Under the pieces are notes generated by a model, which made no database searches, had not been told where the DNA came from, and saw nothing but the letters and a program-made list of their open reading frames with translations. The position numbers and the translations under genes are program-made. DNA of 64,000 nucleotides from Vicia villosa (lineage: Eukaryota > Streptophyta > Magnoliopsida > Fabales > Fabaceae). Positions 48,218 through 59,637 of the stretch are shown piece after piece. Within the stretch, counting starts at the first letter, position 1, and each line of letters starts with the position of its first letter. The stretch is taken from NCBI RefSeq assembly GCF_029867415.1, contig NC_081180.1, positions 150,341,068 to 150,405,067 of the forward strand. The letters run 5' to 3'.

Positions 48218-50447
48218 TGTAACACCTCAATTTTTGATTTATTGATTTAATTTGAATTATTGATGTATTTATATATTTAATTTAATTATTATGGATGGTA
48301 ATTAAATAAATAAGAGTGGTAGGGATGTATGTTCGTGAGATGGGAGTGTTGATAGAGAGTAGAAGTTGGTTAGAATAATTTAGAATTAATTAGAATTTTT
48401 TTAATAATTAAATAAAAATAGTTTATTTGATTAAATTGAGAAAATAAAAAGTTTAGGCTTAATTTGAGAATATTAGGAGATTTTAATAAAATTAGAATTA
48501 TTAATTAAATTAAAATCTTGGGAATTTGGAGAGATTAGTAATTTTATGGATTAATTAAATAAAAATAATTGATAAAATATGAAGGGTAGAGATTTTAATG
48601 GAATTAAAAGGAGAATATAGATATTAAGTGATTGTGAGAATAAGTGAGGGATAATAGAATAAATAATTAAATAATTAATTGTGCCGATGTTGTGTTAGCA
48701 TAAGAAATAGTGAGGTTGTTGTTGTTAAGCCCAATAGTGAGGTAGAAGTCAGTAAGGGATTAACTGAAAATAAAAGAGAAAAGAGAGTTAGGAAGAGGGA
48801 AGTTGGACAGAACCTGATAAAGAGAAGTTATCATAGAAGAGGAGAATAGGCAAAAAGAGGCTAGAGCAAGGAATCCATTGTAAGAGTAGGGAATCACCAA
48901 TTTAAGGTAAGGGTGGGGTTCTAACTCTCTAAGGATTGGTATGATGATAAGTAGATTGGAATGGGTTTTCATTTCTATGTTGATGTTCTTAGGTTTGAAT
49001 AGGAAATCCATAGAACTGATAATTGATGCATGTTTAATGACAATTACTTGTTGCTATGTGATGTATATGTCTTGTATGGTTCCTATCTTGTGAAATTGGA
49101 TCTTGTTGTTGATTTTCACAAAATTCCATGTTTTGACCGTAAATCCGGTGTCGAAAGTGACATCGTAGAATTGTGTTTTTTTGATCCCAATCGATGTTAT
49201 ATGAATAGAGGAACATGAATATATGATTCTTTCATAAACCGGGTTGTCTAGGATGGGTTTTTAGGGGAAAAAGTGGCTTGGACAGTAGCTGGTTGTAGTA
49301 GTTTCTTCATAATCGATATTTTGCCTAGCAAGCTAAGGGCGCTTAGCGAGACCTGGAAGAAAAGTTTTATATTTTTCAAAACTGAATCGGGTCCTGTATA
49401 CTAATGATTTATCATGAGTTTTAGTGAATTTTCCATAATTTTATGGAATCGTTTGAATGGTCTTTGAGCCAAGTTTTATGAAAGCCGAATGCTTGAATTT
49501 TCTAAGTTTATGCAATGGAATGGATGATTGTTTGAGAAAGACATCTCGAATCTTGTTTACTGATTGTTGTTTATAAGCATATGATGTGGTTGTATGACAA
49601 CGATAAGGTGATGGCCTATATTGGCTTTTGTAGAAGGCTTATGCCTTGTGGTTGCATAATTATGTTATTACAAGTTGGTGTCGCATACATTGCATTGTTG
49701 AGAGCTTATGCTCTGTTGTTGGCCTGGATTAGCAAGTTGTTGTGGGTTTATGCCCTATTGGTGCCTCTATTTATTGGAATTATGTTGAGGTCTCATGCCC
49801 TTTTGGTACCACATGCATCTGAGTCGATATTTGTCTCATTGCATTTTATAACCAATGAAGTGATAATAAGTTGTTTGTGTTGAATACTTGCATTTTAAAT
49901 GTTGATGGATGATGATAGTTTTGTGAAGTAGGTGAGATGTGTATGACCTTATTCTTCATATGCTTGTTATCATATGTTTTTTTAATATTGTTATGATATC
50001 TCACCCCTTTTGTTTAAATGTTACCTCTACGTGGGTAACATGCAGGTGACCAGGAGTGAAGAATGGTTACCTTCAGTTAGTCCGAGTTGGCATCGTTGCT
50101 CTGATACTTAACACTAGGGGGGATGAATGCTTATTGTTTTCTTTGCTGGGTTATAAATAATTGTTGAGGCCTTATTAGATTTTGATGTTGGCAATTGCTG
50201 AATTAAGTTGTTATGTTGGTTTTAAATTGAAACATGAATATTTTTCCACTGCATAATAAAAGCTATTTTGAAGACTATGTTATTTTGATTGGTTCATCTA
50301 AATTAAATGTGTTATGTATCTGTTAATAGTTGCGAGCAAATGCTTATGTTTTGAAGAATGTGACATCCTAGTTTTATGAAGAATATTTTAAATGAAATTT
50401 TTACTCTGATTTTATTATTATTCATCGGAGTAAATTAGGGTGTTACA
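48218..50447 (+). mobile_element. Ty3/gypsy chromovirus 5' LTR
   Basis: 2230 bp from TGTAACACCTC to GGGTGTTACA, the end pair typical of Tekay/Del-like chromoviruses. The primer site follows. A region of imperfect GGCTTATGCC-like repeats lies at 49625-49815. The frames at 49030-49218 and 49581-49883 have no recognisable protein and lie within the LTR. The 3' LTR is outside the window. Confidence 0.85.
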
Positions 50448-50451
50448 TTAG

Positions 50452-50463
50452 TGGAATCAAAGC
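50452..50463 (+). promoter_or_regulatory. Chromovirus primer binding site, degenerate
   Basis: TGGAATCAAAGC, two mismatches from the tRNA-iMet complement TGGTATCAGAGC, four bases after the LTR end. Confidence 0.8.
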
Positions 50464-50568
50464 AGGTCGGTCCGTCAGGCCGCGTTATCGAATCAGTAGT
50501 GTTGTTTGACAATCAGATATTGTCACTTTAGTTTCTAACTATTGTTTGCTGCCGGTGCGGGACAAAAG

Positions 50569-50848
50569 ATGGCTGGAAGAAATGATATTGTGATTGTTGC
50601 CGCCTTGAAAGCGATGGCTCAAGCTATGCAGAATCATCCTAACGCTGGTGCGAATGATGAACCCCACAGCTTGGCAACTTTCCAGAGGGAGAATCCGTCT
50701 ACCTTCAAGGGCAAGTGTGATCCTGATGGGGCACTAGCATGGCTCAAGGAGATGGAAAGGATTTTCTGATTGATGGACTACTCTGTAGCGCAGAAGGTAC
50801 GATATGGTACCCATATGTTGGCGGGAGAAGCTGATGACTGGTGGTTAG
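50569..50848 (+). pseudogene. Chromovirus gag, 5' fragment, broken
   Basis: The Gag start MAGRND and the conserved FQRENPSTFKGKCDPDGA and WLKEMERIF segments identify a chromovirus (Tekay-like) Gag. A TGA at 50767-50769 stands where the family has Arg, consistent with a CGA-to-TGA change at a methylated CpG. The frame continues past it (YGTHMLAGEADDWW) and is cut at 50849 by a copia LTR. Another Met nine codons upstream (50542) is possible, but MAGRND is the family start. Dead. Confidence 0.85.
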
Positions 50849-51799
50849 TGTTAGAATAAGATTTGTTCTGATCAATATTCTATGTTTTTATGATAACATT
50901 ATATATGAATTTTGTATAAGACAATGTGGTACTCTAATCCTTTGCATTTTCCATTTCAGGAAATACATAAAGAGTATGCACTACTCAGCGCTCAGAAGCA
51001 CGTACTCAGAAGGTTCTAGATGGCTACATCAGAACATGATCTGGCAAGACATCAGAAGATGGTCAAGCAGAATCAAAACATGAACTATGAAGCATCAGAA
51101 GAACATGAAGTTAGAAGTAGAAGCACTGAAGTTCTGAATGGTATCACGCTCAAGCTCTTCAAAGTCAGAAGACAAGAAGATGCTCTGCACCAAGCTGATT
51201 GACTCTTATAATCAAACGTTATTATCTACAAATCTGAGTTCAGAAGCAAGTACAAGATGACAGGCTATTAAGTCTAATCTCTGACTGACAAAAGGAACGT
51301 TAGAAGCTACAAAAGGTAAAGTCAGTAAAAGCAACAAAAGCATGGCTCGAGGTAGTTGACAAAAGTGTGAAACATTAAATGCAAAGTTGTACTATTCATG
51401 CAAAGCATTAAATGAAACCCAACGGTAATCTTCTCTCAACGCCTATATATAGAAGTTCTGATCAGAAGCAGCAAACAGAACACTTGTGCAATATACCAAA
51501 ACGCTGTCAAATTCAAAGCTCACAAACTTCATCTTCAACCTCACAAACTCTTGTAATATTTAGTGAGTGTTAAGCTTAGAATTTAAGAGAAATATCACTG
51601 TTGCGATTATAGATTTATAAGAAGCAAACTTACTCTTGTAAACATTATTTTACATTGTTTGTAAAAGGTTCCTAGAGTGATCAAGTTGTGATCAGTAGAC
51701 TCTAGAAGACTTAGAAGTTTTCTAAGTGGTGATTTCCTAGAGTGATCAAGTTGTGATCTGTATGCTCTAGAAGACTTAGAAGTTTTCTAAGTGGATAAC
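50849..51799 (+). mobile_element. Ty1/copia LTR, 5' part, interrupted by Ogre-2
   Basis: It begins TGTTAGAATAAGATTTG and aligns along its length with the solo LTR at 16251-17325. The left flank GTTAG is the likely target duplication in the chromovirus gag. It stops at 51799 where Ogre-2 inserts, with ATAAC (51795-51799) as the left Ogre-2 target duplication. Its last part carries a 64-bp tandem duplication (about 51667-51794) not present in the solo LTR. A TATATATAGA box lies near 51444. Confidence 0.85.
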
Positions 51800-54700
51800 T
51801 GTCATACCCCAATTTTTGACCTAAGATACCACCTCATATCATCTGCATATGCATCATTTGCATCTCTAACAAATTGCATAGCTTGTGTTTGCTACTTGTG
51901 ACTCAGCAGGATTTAATCAGGAAATCACTCATCAATACAAGTAACAATCAATTAGGGTTTTGTTCTCCCTTCATTTCAAATGAATCATCTTCATCAACAA
52001 TCAACATTTGGTCCTCAGAGATCCATCTCAACAAGCTCAGAGGCTCTGAATCAATCAGATTAGGGTTTTGACTGAAGATAGCATACTCCTGACTTTTGCT
52101 CAGAGATTGACATAATGACTTGGGACATGACCTCAAGACCCCAAGTGCATCATTTTGACTTAATCCATTGGCTCATAACATCTTCTGCACAAAGATTGAT
52201 CAGACAAATCCTCCGATCAGGGTTTTGAACTATCAGGGACTGAAATCAGGGATCACATTTGGGAAACCCTAAAAACCCCAAGGAAGTCAATCAAAGGTTT
52301 CAATCATCCTCAAATAATCCCTATGACAATATCCAATGGAGATTACATCTCAATTCAAGATCCACAGTCATCAATTTCATCAGGTCGACAATTAGGGTTT
52401 TTGACCTAATTCACTGAACCACTGACTTTTTAATCAGGACATGGTGCTACAACTCAAATTATGATTCAATATCCTCAAATGCTTCAATATGATCCATTCA
52501 TACTATTCATTTGATGAGGATAGCTTGTTTCATTTGAAATCTCCAGAAACGCGATTCGTCTGAAAAAGTCAACTCAACAAGATCACCATTGACTTTTGGG
52601 GAATTTTGGTCAACCATGACTTTTGAAGTTTTGAATCATCAATATATGATATATGAAGTCATTTGATCAAGAAAAATCAAGAAAATCAATCAAGAATCAA
52701 AAAGTCAAAGTTTGACTTTTCATACTTAGAAAAATTTCTAAGTGTTTTTCATGGTTTTTTCCAAACTTTGAAAGGGAATTTCTCAAAATTTCACCTACAA
52801 ACTGAAAAAAACTTCCAACATGAAAGTTGTAGATTTTGATCCAATAAACAACTTTGACACATATAAATTTTTTCCATAAGATCAACCATTTAAGAGATAT
52901 GGTGCTTCAAAGTTGGTACTTTTTGAAAAATCCACTTAAAACTTCATTTTTCTCAAAGTTCATGGATCTTTTTCACCCACTTCCTTAAGGATCTTGAAGA
53001 AACTTTCAACTAGGGTTTTGAAGTGTGTAACATGAGCTTTCCAAAATGTCCAAGAGCATGAAAAAATATGGAGTGTAGCTATGGTTTTGAATTTTGACAT
53101 TAGTGACCATTTCACTTGAAATTTCAAGCCATTTTTGCAAAGTTATGAACCAAATTGCCAAATAATGCAAGTAATGATGCATCAAGACAATAATTGAAGA
53201 TATTTTCTGATTAGAAGATCAGAATGGAAGAGGATAAGAAGCTTGAAGTTTAACCATGGTTTGGTCACTTTAACCATTTTGCATTAAATGTAAAAGATTC
53301 CTTTTTATCTCTTAAGCCAAATCATCAAACTTTGATCAAGTTGCAAAGCTCTGAGTTCAGAATGTTTGGCCTATAAATAGAGGTCATTACCTCATTCAAG
53401 TTCACACCAAAGTCTAACAAATTATAGGCTTTCTCTTTCTTTCTTAGAATGCAAGTTTCTTAAGTTTCAAAGAGGTAAAATGCTCAACCTCCAAACCCTT
53501 GAATTTCTGACCAAAGTGATGCTTCCCACAAACCACAAACATCATTTGAAACTTGTTTGAACCATCCATACACCCCAAAAACACCTAAAACTCAAAATCA
53601 CTACCTCACTTTCCAAATATGCATAACATGAGACTTATCATGCCAATTTTCATTTAAGCTCATTTCTGACCAAGTTAATCATCCAAACACCATCCATGTA
53701 CCATATATGAACTATCCCAATCATCATCCATGATCTGAAACATCAAAATCATCAAATTTGATCCTCACACCATAGCTCTGCAGATCGGGTTCCATGAACT
53801 TGCTCAAATGAATTCAATTTGTTCCAAGCATTCAAACATGTTCCATAAGGTCCATTGATGCTGTCCAGACCAAGAAACAACAACTGGAACTTCTCACTTG
53901 CAGAATTCGATTCTCACTTTTGCCGTTTTTGAAGGTAAGCTACTTGAACTTCAAACTCTATGAATCATGCATCATGAATGAAATATGAACATACCATCTC
54001 ATTTCTGCACACATGAGGATCATTAACCCTCAATCAATTGCTATTTATCTTGCACATACACGATTTCATGATCAATCTCAGAATTAGGGTTCTTCGTGTT
54101 CATCAGAGAATTAATCATCTTAGAGCAAAAATAAATGAAATTAAAGGTCATCATCATGTTCCTCATCCAAAACCGAGTGAGATAGACCCTTTGATCGATC
54201 AAAACAACACAGTTTTGAAGAATTTTGAAAATCAGTTAGGGTTGTGTTCTTGGCGCGTTTTTTTGGTTCAGAAAATTCAAATTGTTGTTTTAAAATATAT
54301 TGAACTGGAAGCGTATGTATTACAAGCCACAAGCGTGGCTCAGTTGGCAAGTGTTTTGGCTGGTGAGAGAGAGGGCGTGAGTTCAAGCCCTATTGGAGAC
54401 AAAACCAATTTTTTGCAACCTATTTTCTTTCATTTTTTAACAAACTTTAACCATTCATTTAACCAATCAAAATTCATTATTTTCACTTCATTTTTTTTTA
54501 CACTCTTTATTTAATATACATATTTTGACAATGTTAAAAAAAATCACAAAAAAATATTTATTTGATACATTTTTAATTGGTTTTAAAATGACTTGTTTTT
54601 AAGTAATTTTAATACTTTTAAATATTATTTTTCATTTGATTTTCAAATTTAATCACTTGTAAATATTTTTTGAAGCAAACCCTAATCATCTAAGTGTTAA

Positions 54701-56937
54701 TTGAAGACAATCTTCTTGTTTATCTCGATTAAATTGATTTCTTTCAAAATTCAAATCGTTTTAAAAAACGAGCGATCCCGATTCCTTTTCAAAAACGGTA
54801 AACCATTTCTTTTTGATTTTCAAAGGAAACTATTGATTAAATCTTTTTAATTGATCAATTGATTTTCAAAACGATGTGGGGCCTCTCGAATATTAGAGAG
54901 TATAAGTCCCTTTCGTCTTTCTTTGTACAGTTTTTGTTTTAACAGAAAACTTTTTCCAAATAAACTTCCAAACAGTTTTTTTAACAAACAAATCTTTCAA
55001 CTCTTTTTTAAACCATCCACCATGTTTTATGAAAATAAAACATGGGCCTCTCGAATATTAGAGAGTATAAGTCCCTTTCCTTTTCTTTATACAGTTTTTC
55101 TTTGTACAGAAAACTCTTTCAAAACAAATCTTCAAACCGTTTTTTCAAACAACGCGTCTGTAAATAAACAGTCAACCATGTTTTGTAAATAAAACACGGG
55201 CCTCCACGTAGGTATAAGTCCCAAGCCCTTTTGTACATACCCACTCTAGTACATGAAATTAGGTATTTCATTGTACACCCGTTTTGTACATACCTCAATC
55301 ATTTGTTTTAACTTTTAACAAACCAAAAATGAAGGTTTCTTTAAATCTTCCCAAAAATACCATGGGCCTCCATGTAGGTATAAGTCCCAAGCCCTTTGTA
55401 GATACCTGTTTACATAGCTTTGAATAAACTCAAATGGACCTCTCCCCGAGTGTGAGTCCCGAGCCCCCGTGTATACAAATGGATCATGCTTACAGGTATA
55501 TTTCCTTCATAAACTCCATTATATACACACACTCTGTCATATATGTATAATTGTTCATATAATTGTTCATGTACTTGTGCATATTTGTTTGTACTTGTTC
55601 ACATTTGTGATTATGTTATATGCTTGTTCAACTTAGTACAACACTAGGTTCCCCATAGCCTCCTATTGGGCTTCGTGCAAAGAATCTCCACTAGTTTAGG
55701 TTAGGACATAGAGTATGGTTTCCCGGTGAAATCGCTCTAAGAGCTCAAACCAACTATACCATGCCTCCCCTTGGGCTTTGTACAAACGAGTGACCCTCCC
55801 ATAGCCTCCTCTTGGGCTTACAATGCAAGGACCCTGGATTGTCCCTCCCATAGCCTCCTCTTGGGCTTACAATGCAAGGACCCTCGGATAGCCTCCTCTT
55901 GGGCTTCGTACAAGGACCCACGGGCTTCTTATAAGCATCCCCAATATCCAAATCAAATACCCTAGGAGATTAGACATTTTTCATCTCTATACTAGGAGTA
56001 TCTCTTATATATCATCACAAACAATCAATCAATCAAACTTTTTTGCCACAAGGTTGGCTAATCAATCAAATTTCTTTTTGCCACAAGGCTGGCTAATCAA
56101 TCAAACTGTTTTACCACCGTACTGGATGATTAATCAAAGTTTTTGTCACAAGGCTGACTTCATTGAAACTTTTGCCACGAGGCTGGCTGATTAATTAAAA
56201 CTTTTTGTCACAAGGCTGACTTCATTGAAAGTTTTTGCCACAAGGCTGGTTAAACAAAAACATCTTTATCATTCTAAGCACCCTAAGTGGCATGGCCCCG
56301 GGCTTATAATGAAAAGATTTTTAAACAAAATCAAACAGATGTATGTGATGATATAGATTAGATACATCTAGCATTTAGACGACATTTGTCTATTTTTCTT
56401 TGCTTCCACTAGCATAAGTGGGAACTACGATTGCTCTGACTTTCTCAACATCCCTTTGAGAATACGTAGGCACAAGGTCGATCCTTGGCGAGCAAAACAA
56501 AACAAAAAAAACCATTCAAACCTTAGCACCCGTAGACCCCGAGCTACAGATGCTCTGATTCCCTTTAGGGGATATGTATGCAGAGGATCGCGATGATCTT
56601 TGCGAGCATAATCAAACAAACACCTTAGGTCCCACCTATTTCACAAAAACCTCCACCACAACAAGAATGGAATAAAACATAACAAAGAAACCTATAGAGT
56701 ACTATAGATACGTTGGGTGCTAATACCTTCCCTTCGTATAACCAACCCTCTTACCCAAAGATCTCTCCCCCCACTTTTAGGTTATTGCAGCTTTTTTCCT
56801 TTTCCTCCTTTGGAAATAATAAAAAGTTTGGTCGGTACAAAAGAAAAATCATTTTTTTGAGCACTCGAGCCCAAAGAAGGCATCAGGTGTCTCATCCCAC
56901 TCAAAAGAGGAAACAAAACGGTTTTTCGCCCGCGACA
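51800..56937 (+). mobile_element. Ogre-2 5' LTR
   Basis: 5138 bp from TGTCATACCCC to CGCGACA. Clearly the same family as the Ogre-1 LTRs but visibly more diverged than the coding regions. The extra length comes mainly from a duplication of the GGGCCTCTCGAATATTAGAG segment (54880 and 55043). It keeps the TATA box (53372), tRNA-like block (54336-54389), hairpin modules and both tandem-repeat zones (55650-55935 and 56030-56250). Confidence 0.95.
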
Positions 56938-56943
56938 GAAAAA

Positions 56944-56961
56944 TGGCGACTTCACTGGGGA
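56944..56961 (+). promoter_or_regulatory. Ogre-2 primer binding site
   Basis: TGGCGACTTCACTGGGGA, six bases after the LTR end, identical to the Ogre-1 sites. Confidence 0.85.
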
Positions 56962-57762
56962 CCATCTTTTTATTGTTTCCAAAGAAAGGGTTATTTCTAT
57001 TTGTTATGTTTTTGTTACATGTGTGGTTCCTTGGTTCTGTTACTGGTGTGATTCTGTTACAAGTGATACATTATGGACAAATCCTAACCCGGATTAAGTA
57101 CACATAAGAATTAGGTGGAGGGTATAGTCATGTATGGCATACAAGGAGTTCAGTCCTTAAAAAGTCAGCATGAGAATCCTTCCGCTCAGTGGAGGTTCCT
57201 TGTTTGTAGTATATGTTTAGCAAGTTCAGTTGCGAAGACATTATTGCTTTCATTGAACTGTAGAAGCTGAGTTGGCTGTAGAACCCCAACCCATCCTGGC
57301 CTTATTAGGACGTGGTGCAGAAACGATCCAGGTGAAGACTTGGATAGTTGTCATGCGGAGAACCACACTCAGACGAGTTTTTCTTGAGAATATTTCTAGC
57401 TCACAAGTTCAGTTGTGCAAGCCGGTAATATCCGAAAGAAGAATGTAGACTCTGACGTATCAGTAGAACATGTTTTGCAGGTGATAAACCCTAGTACTAT
57501 CCCATGTTTGGTTCTCTGACCTCATGCTCGTGACGCTGGACCTTTGAACCTATGTGTACTATGTTTGAATTACCATGTTTGTAGTACCATGTTTGCGTTA
57601 CCATGTTTGAACTACCATGTTTGCTTTACCATGTTTGAATATGTGGCATCCACGCATCCATGCATTCATACATTCATTAAAAAAACCCATCTTTTTCCAT
57701 AAAAACATGATTTTTCCAAAAATTTTAGAGAGTTTTCTTTGCAAACATTATAGGATTAAGTT
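56962..57762 (+). other. Ogre-2 leader with TACCATGTTTG repeats
   Basis: Untranslated leader. At about 57560-57640 a unit of 13-16 bp around TACCATGTTTG is repeated five or six times, more regular than in Ogre-1. Each unit brings an upstream ATG. Confidence 0.8.
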
Positions 57763-59298
57763 ATGGAGTGGGTAAAAAGGCATACCAAAAAGTATGATTT
57801 CAAAATGCCTAATGTGGAAAGGCTGAAAGAGTTAGCATCTTCTGTACAAAATCCTTCTGATTTTAGGAAAAGCCATGGAAAGCTTTTGCCTATCTTGAAC
57901 ACTCATGTTGATGAAGGACTTCTCAAAACTCTGGTTCAGTTTTATGATCCCGTCTACCGGTGTTTTACCTTTCCAGACTATCAGTTGGTACCAACCTTGG
58001 AAGAATACGCCGATCTTTTGGGTATTCCTGTGTCTGACAAAATACCTTTCAATGGTTTGGAAGCCATTCCTAAGTCACCAGTCATTGCAGCAAGTATCCA
58101 CTTGAAGAAATCTGAAATAGAAAGTAATTGGACTACCAAAGGAAATTTTCCGGGTTTGACTTCGCAGTTTCTAATAAAGAAAGCCTTTGATTTCATTGAC
58201 ACTGGTAGCATGATAGCTTTTGAAGCTGTATTAGCCTTGCTCATTTATGGGTTGGTTCTGTTTCCCAACGTCAACGACTTTGTTGATATCAACGCCATAA
58301 AGATCTTTCTGATTGGAAATCCTGTTCCGACTTTGCTTGGTGACACGTATTTCTCTATCCATCATAGGAATCGCCAAGGCGGTGGACTCATTGTATGTTG
58401 TGCACCTCTTTTGTACAAATGGATTGTTTCACACTTACCTAAGTCCCCTATTTTCACGGAAAACCGAGAAGGTTTACGTTGGCCTCGAAGACTTATGTCT
58501 CTTGCTAATAATGATATTCATTGGTATACCTTGGCTCGCTGTGGTACAGAAACCATTGATAGTTGTGGGGAGTTCGCCAACGTACCTCTCATTGGCACAC
58601 AAGGAGGAATTAACTACAATCCGGTCCTAGCCCGACGACAACTCGGATATGCAAATTCAGTTAAACCAATTGGTCTCGCAGTGGAATGCTACTTTTACCG
58701 AGAAGGGGAGGATCCTCAAAGGTTGAAGACAAGAATGGTGAGAGCTTGGTACGACGTCCGAAGAAAAGAAAAAGGTGGGGAAAGAAACTGCATTGCTACA
58801 AACGCCTATACCTGCTGGGTAAAGAAAAGAGCAAAGGAGTTTCAAATGCCTTATGATTATGAAAAACCCATGTTCCCTGTGGTGTCTCAACTACCCAACA
58901 TTCCCATTGACACTACGGAAGAATACCAAGAGATTTTAGCCAAGATGAGGTTAGAAAAAGACGCTTGGGAAGAAAAGTTTCGTAAAACTGATGAGGAAAA
59001 TAGAAAGTTGAAGAAAAGAGTGAAAGATCACGAAGAAACTCTCTATTATCAAGATGGATGGCTCATGAGCAAAGATGAGAAGATTCGTCGAAAAGATGCC
59101 GCAATCAGAAGATACATCAAAGAAAGCAAGAAGAATCTTGAAGCCTCGACAAGCAACGCTCCGACTCCTGATGATTGGAAGAATGTTGTCGACAAACTGA
59201 GAGCTGAAAAGGCCGAGTTGAAAGCTTACTATGGGAAAGAAATCATGAAGCTCAAGCTGCACAATGCATTTGGTTCTTCATCTGATGAAGATGTTTAG
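57763..59298 (+). CDS. Ogre-2 ORF1 protein, function unknown
   Basis: An intact 511-residue frame, colinear with the Ogre-1 ORF1 apart from a few added residues (MEWVKR start; an extra IDT near residue 385). The central LVPTLEEY segment and C-terminal coiled coil are conserved. Visible protein differences from Ogre-1 are scattered and mostly conservative, suggesting constraint. The tandem hairpins follow the stop codon. Confidence 0.85.
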   Translation: MEWVKRHTKKYDFKMPNVERLKELASSVQNPSDFRKSHGKLLPILNTHVDEGLLKTLVQFYDPVYRCFTFPDYQLVPTLEEYADLLGIPVSDKIPFNGLEAIPKSPVIAASIHLKKSEIESNWTTKGNFPGLTSQFLIKKAFDFIDTGSMIAFEAVLALLIYGLVLFPNVNDFVDINAIKIFLIGNPVPTLLGDTYFSIHHRNRQGGGLIVCCAPLLYKWIVSHLPKSPIFTENREGLRWPRRLMSLANNDIHWYTLARCGTETIDSCGEFANVPLIGTQGGINYNPVLARRQLGYANSVKPIGLAVECYFYREGEDPQRLKTRMVRAWYDVRRKEKGGERNCIATNAYTCWVKKRAKEFQMPYDYEKPMFPVVSQLPNIPIDTTEEYQEILAKMRLEKDAWEEKFRKTDEENRKLKKRVKDHEETLYYQDGWLMSKDEKIRRKDAAIRRYIKESKKNLEASTSNAPTPDDWKNVVDKLRAEKAELKAYYGKEIMKLKLHNAFGSSSDEDV

Positions 59299-59336
59299 GA
59301 TTTGTTTAGATTTTCATTTATCATTTGCTTTTGTAA

Positions 59337-59363
59337 GGAGCTACGCTCCAATGTTGTAACATT
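59337..59363 (+). promoter_or_regulatory. Tandem hairpins after Ogre-2 ORF1
   Basis: The same two inverted repeats as at 32486-32512, base for base, although flanking sequence has changed (including an A-run and TATATAATG insertion just downstream). Confidence 0.55.
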
Positions 59364-59454
59364 TCCCATTATTGCAAAAAAAAAAAAAAATATATAATGA
59401 GTGAATAAAAGATTTGTTTATGTTCCAATGTTTGCAAGGAAATAATCTTAAAAA

Positions 59455-59637
59455 ATGTTTGGAAAAATCATAAATTTCTTTTTGCATACATCATTCTGCA
59501 TATCGAGTCTGTTGTATAGAGTCTCATCTTTTGGATCTTTCTCCATTAGATCGTCAAGCTGTCGCGTCTCAAAGTTTCTCGACCGCGCTCGCAATCAGAT
59601 CACAGATACAATACTCGTTCGAACAGAAGAAGAGTAA
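59455..59637 (+). CDS. Short ORF before Ogre-2 gag, stop overlaps gag start
   Basis: 60 codons, same frame and same TAATG overlap with the gag start as in Ogre-1. The upstream Met used for the 72-codon version in Ogre-1 is not in frame here. Three amino-acid differences from the Ogre-1 copy. Protein status uncertain. Confidence 0.35.
   Translation: MFGKIINFFLHTSFCISSLLYRVSSFGSFSIRSSSCRVSKFLDRARNQITDTILVRTEEE

Noticed and set aside
49581..49883. 100-codon frame as a host membrane protein
   Set aside because: It lies inside a chromovirus LTR over imperfect repeats; no recognisable family.
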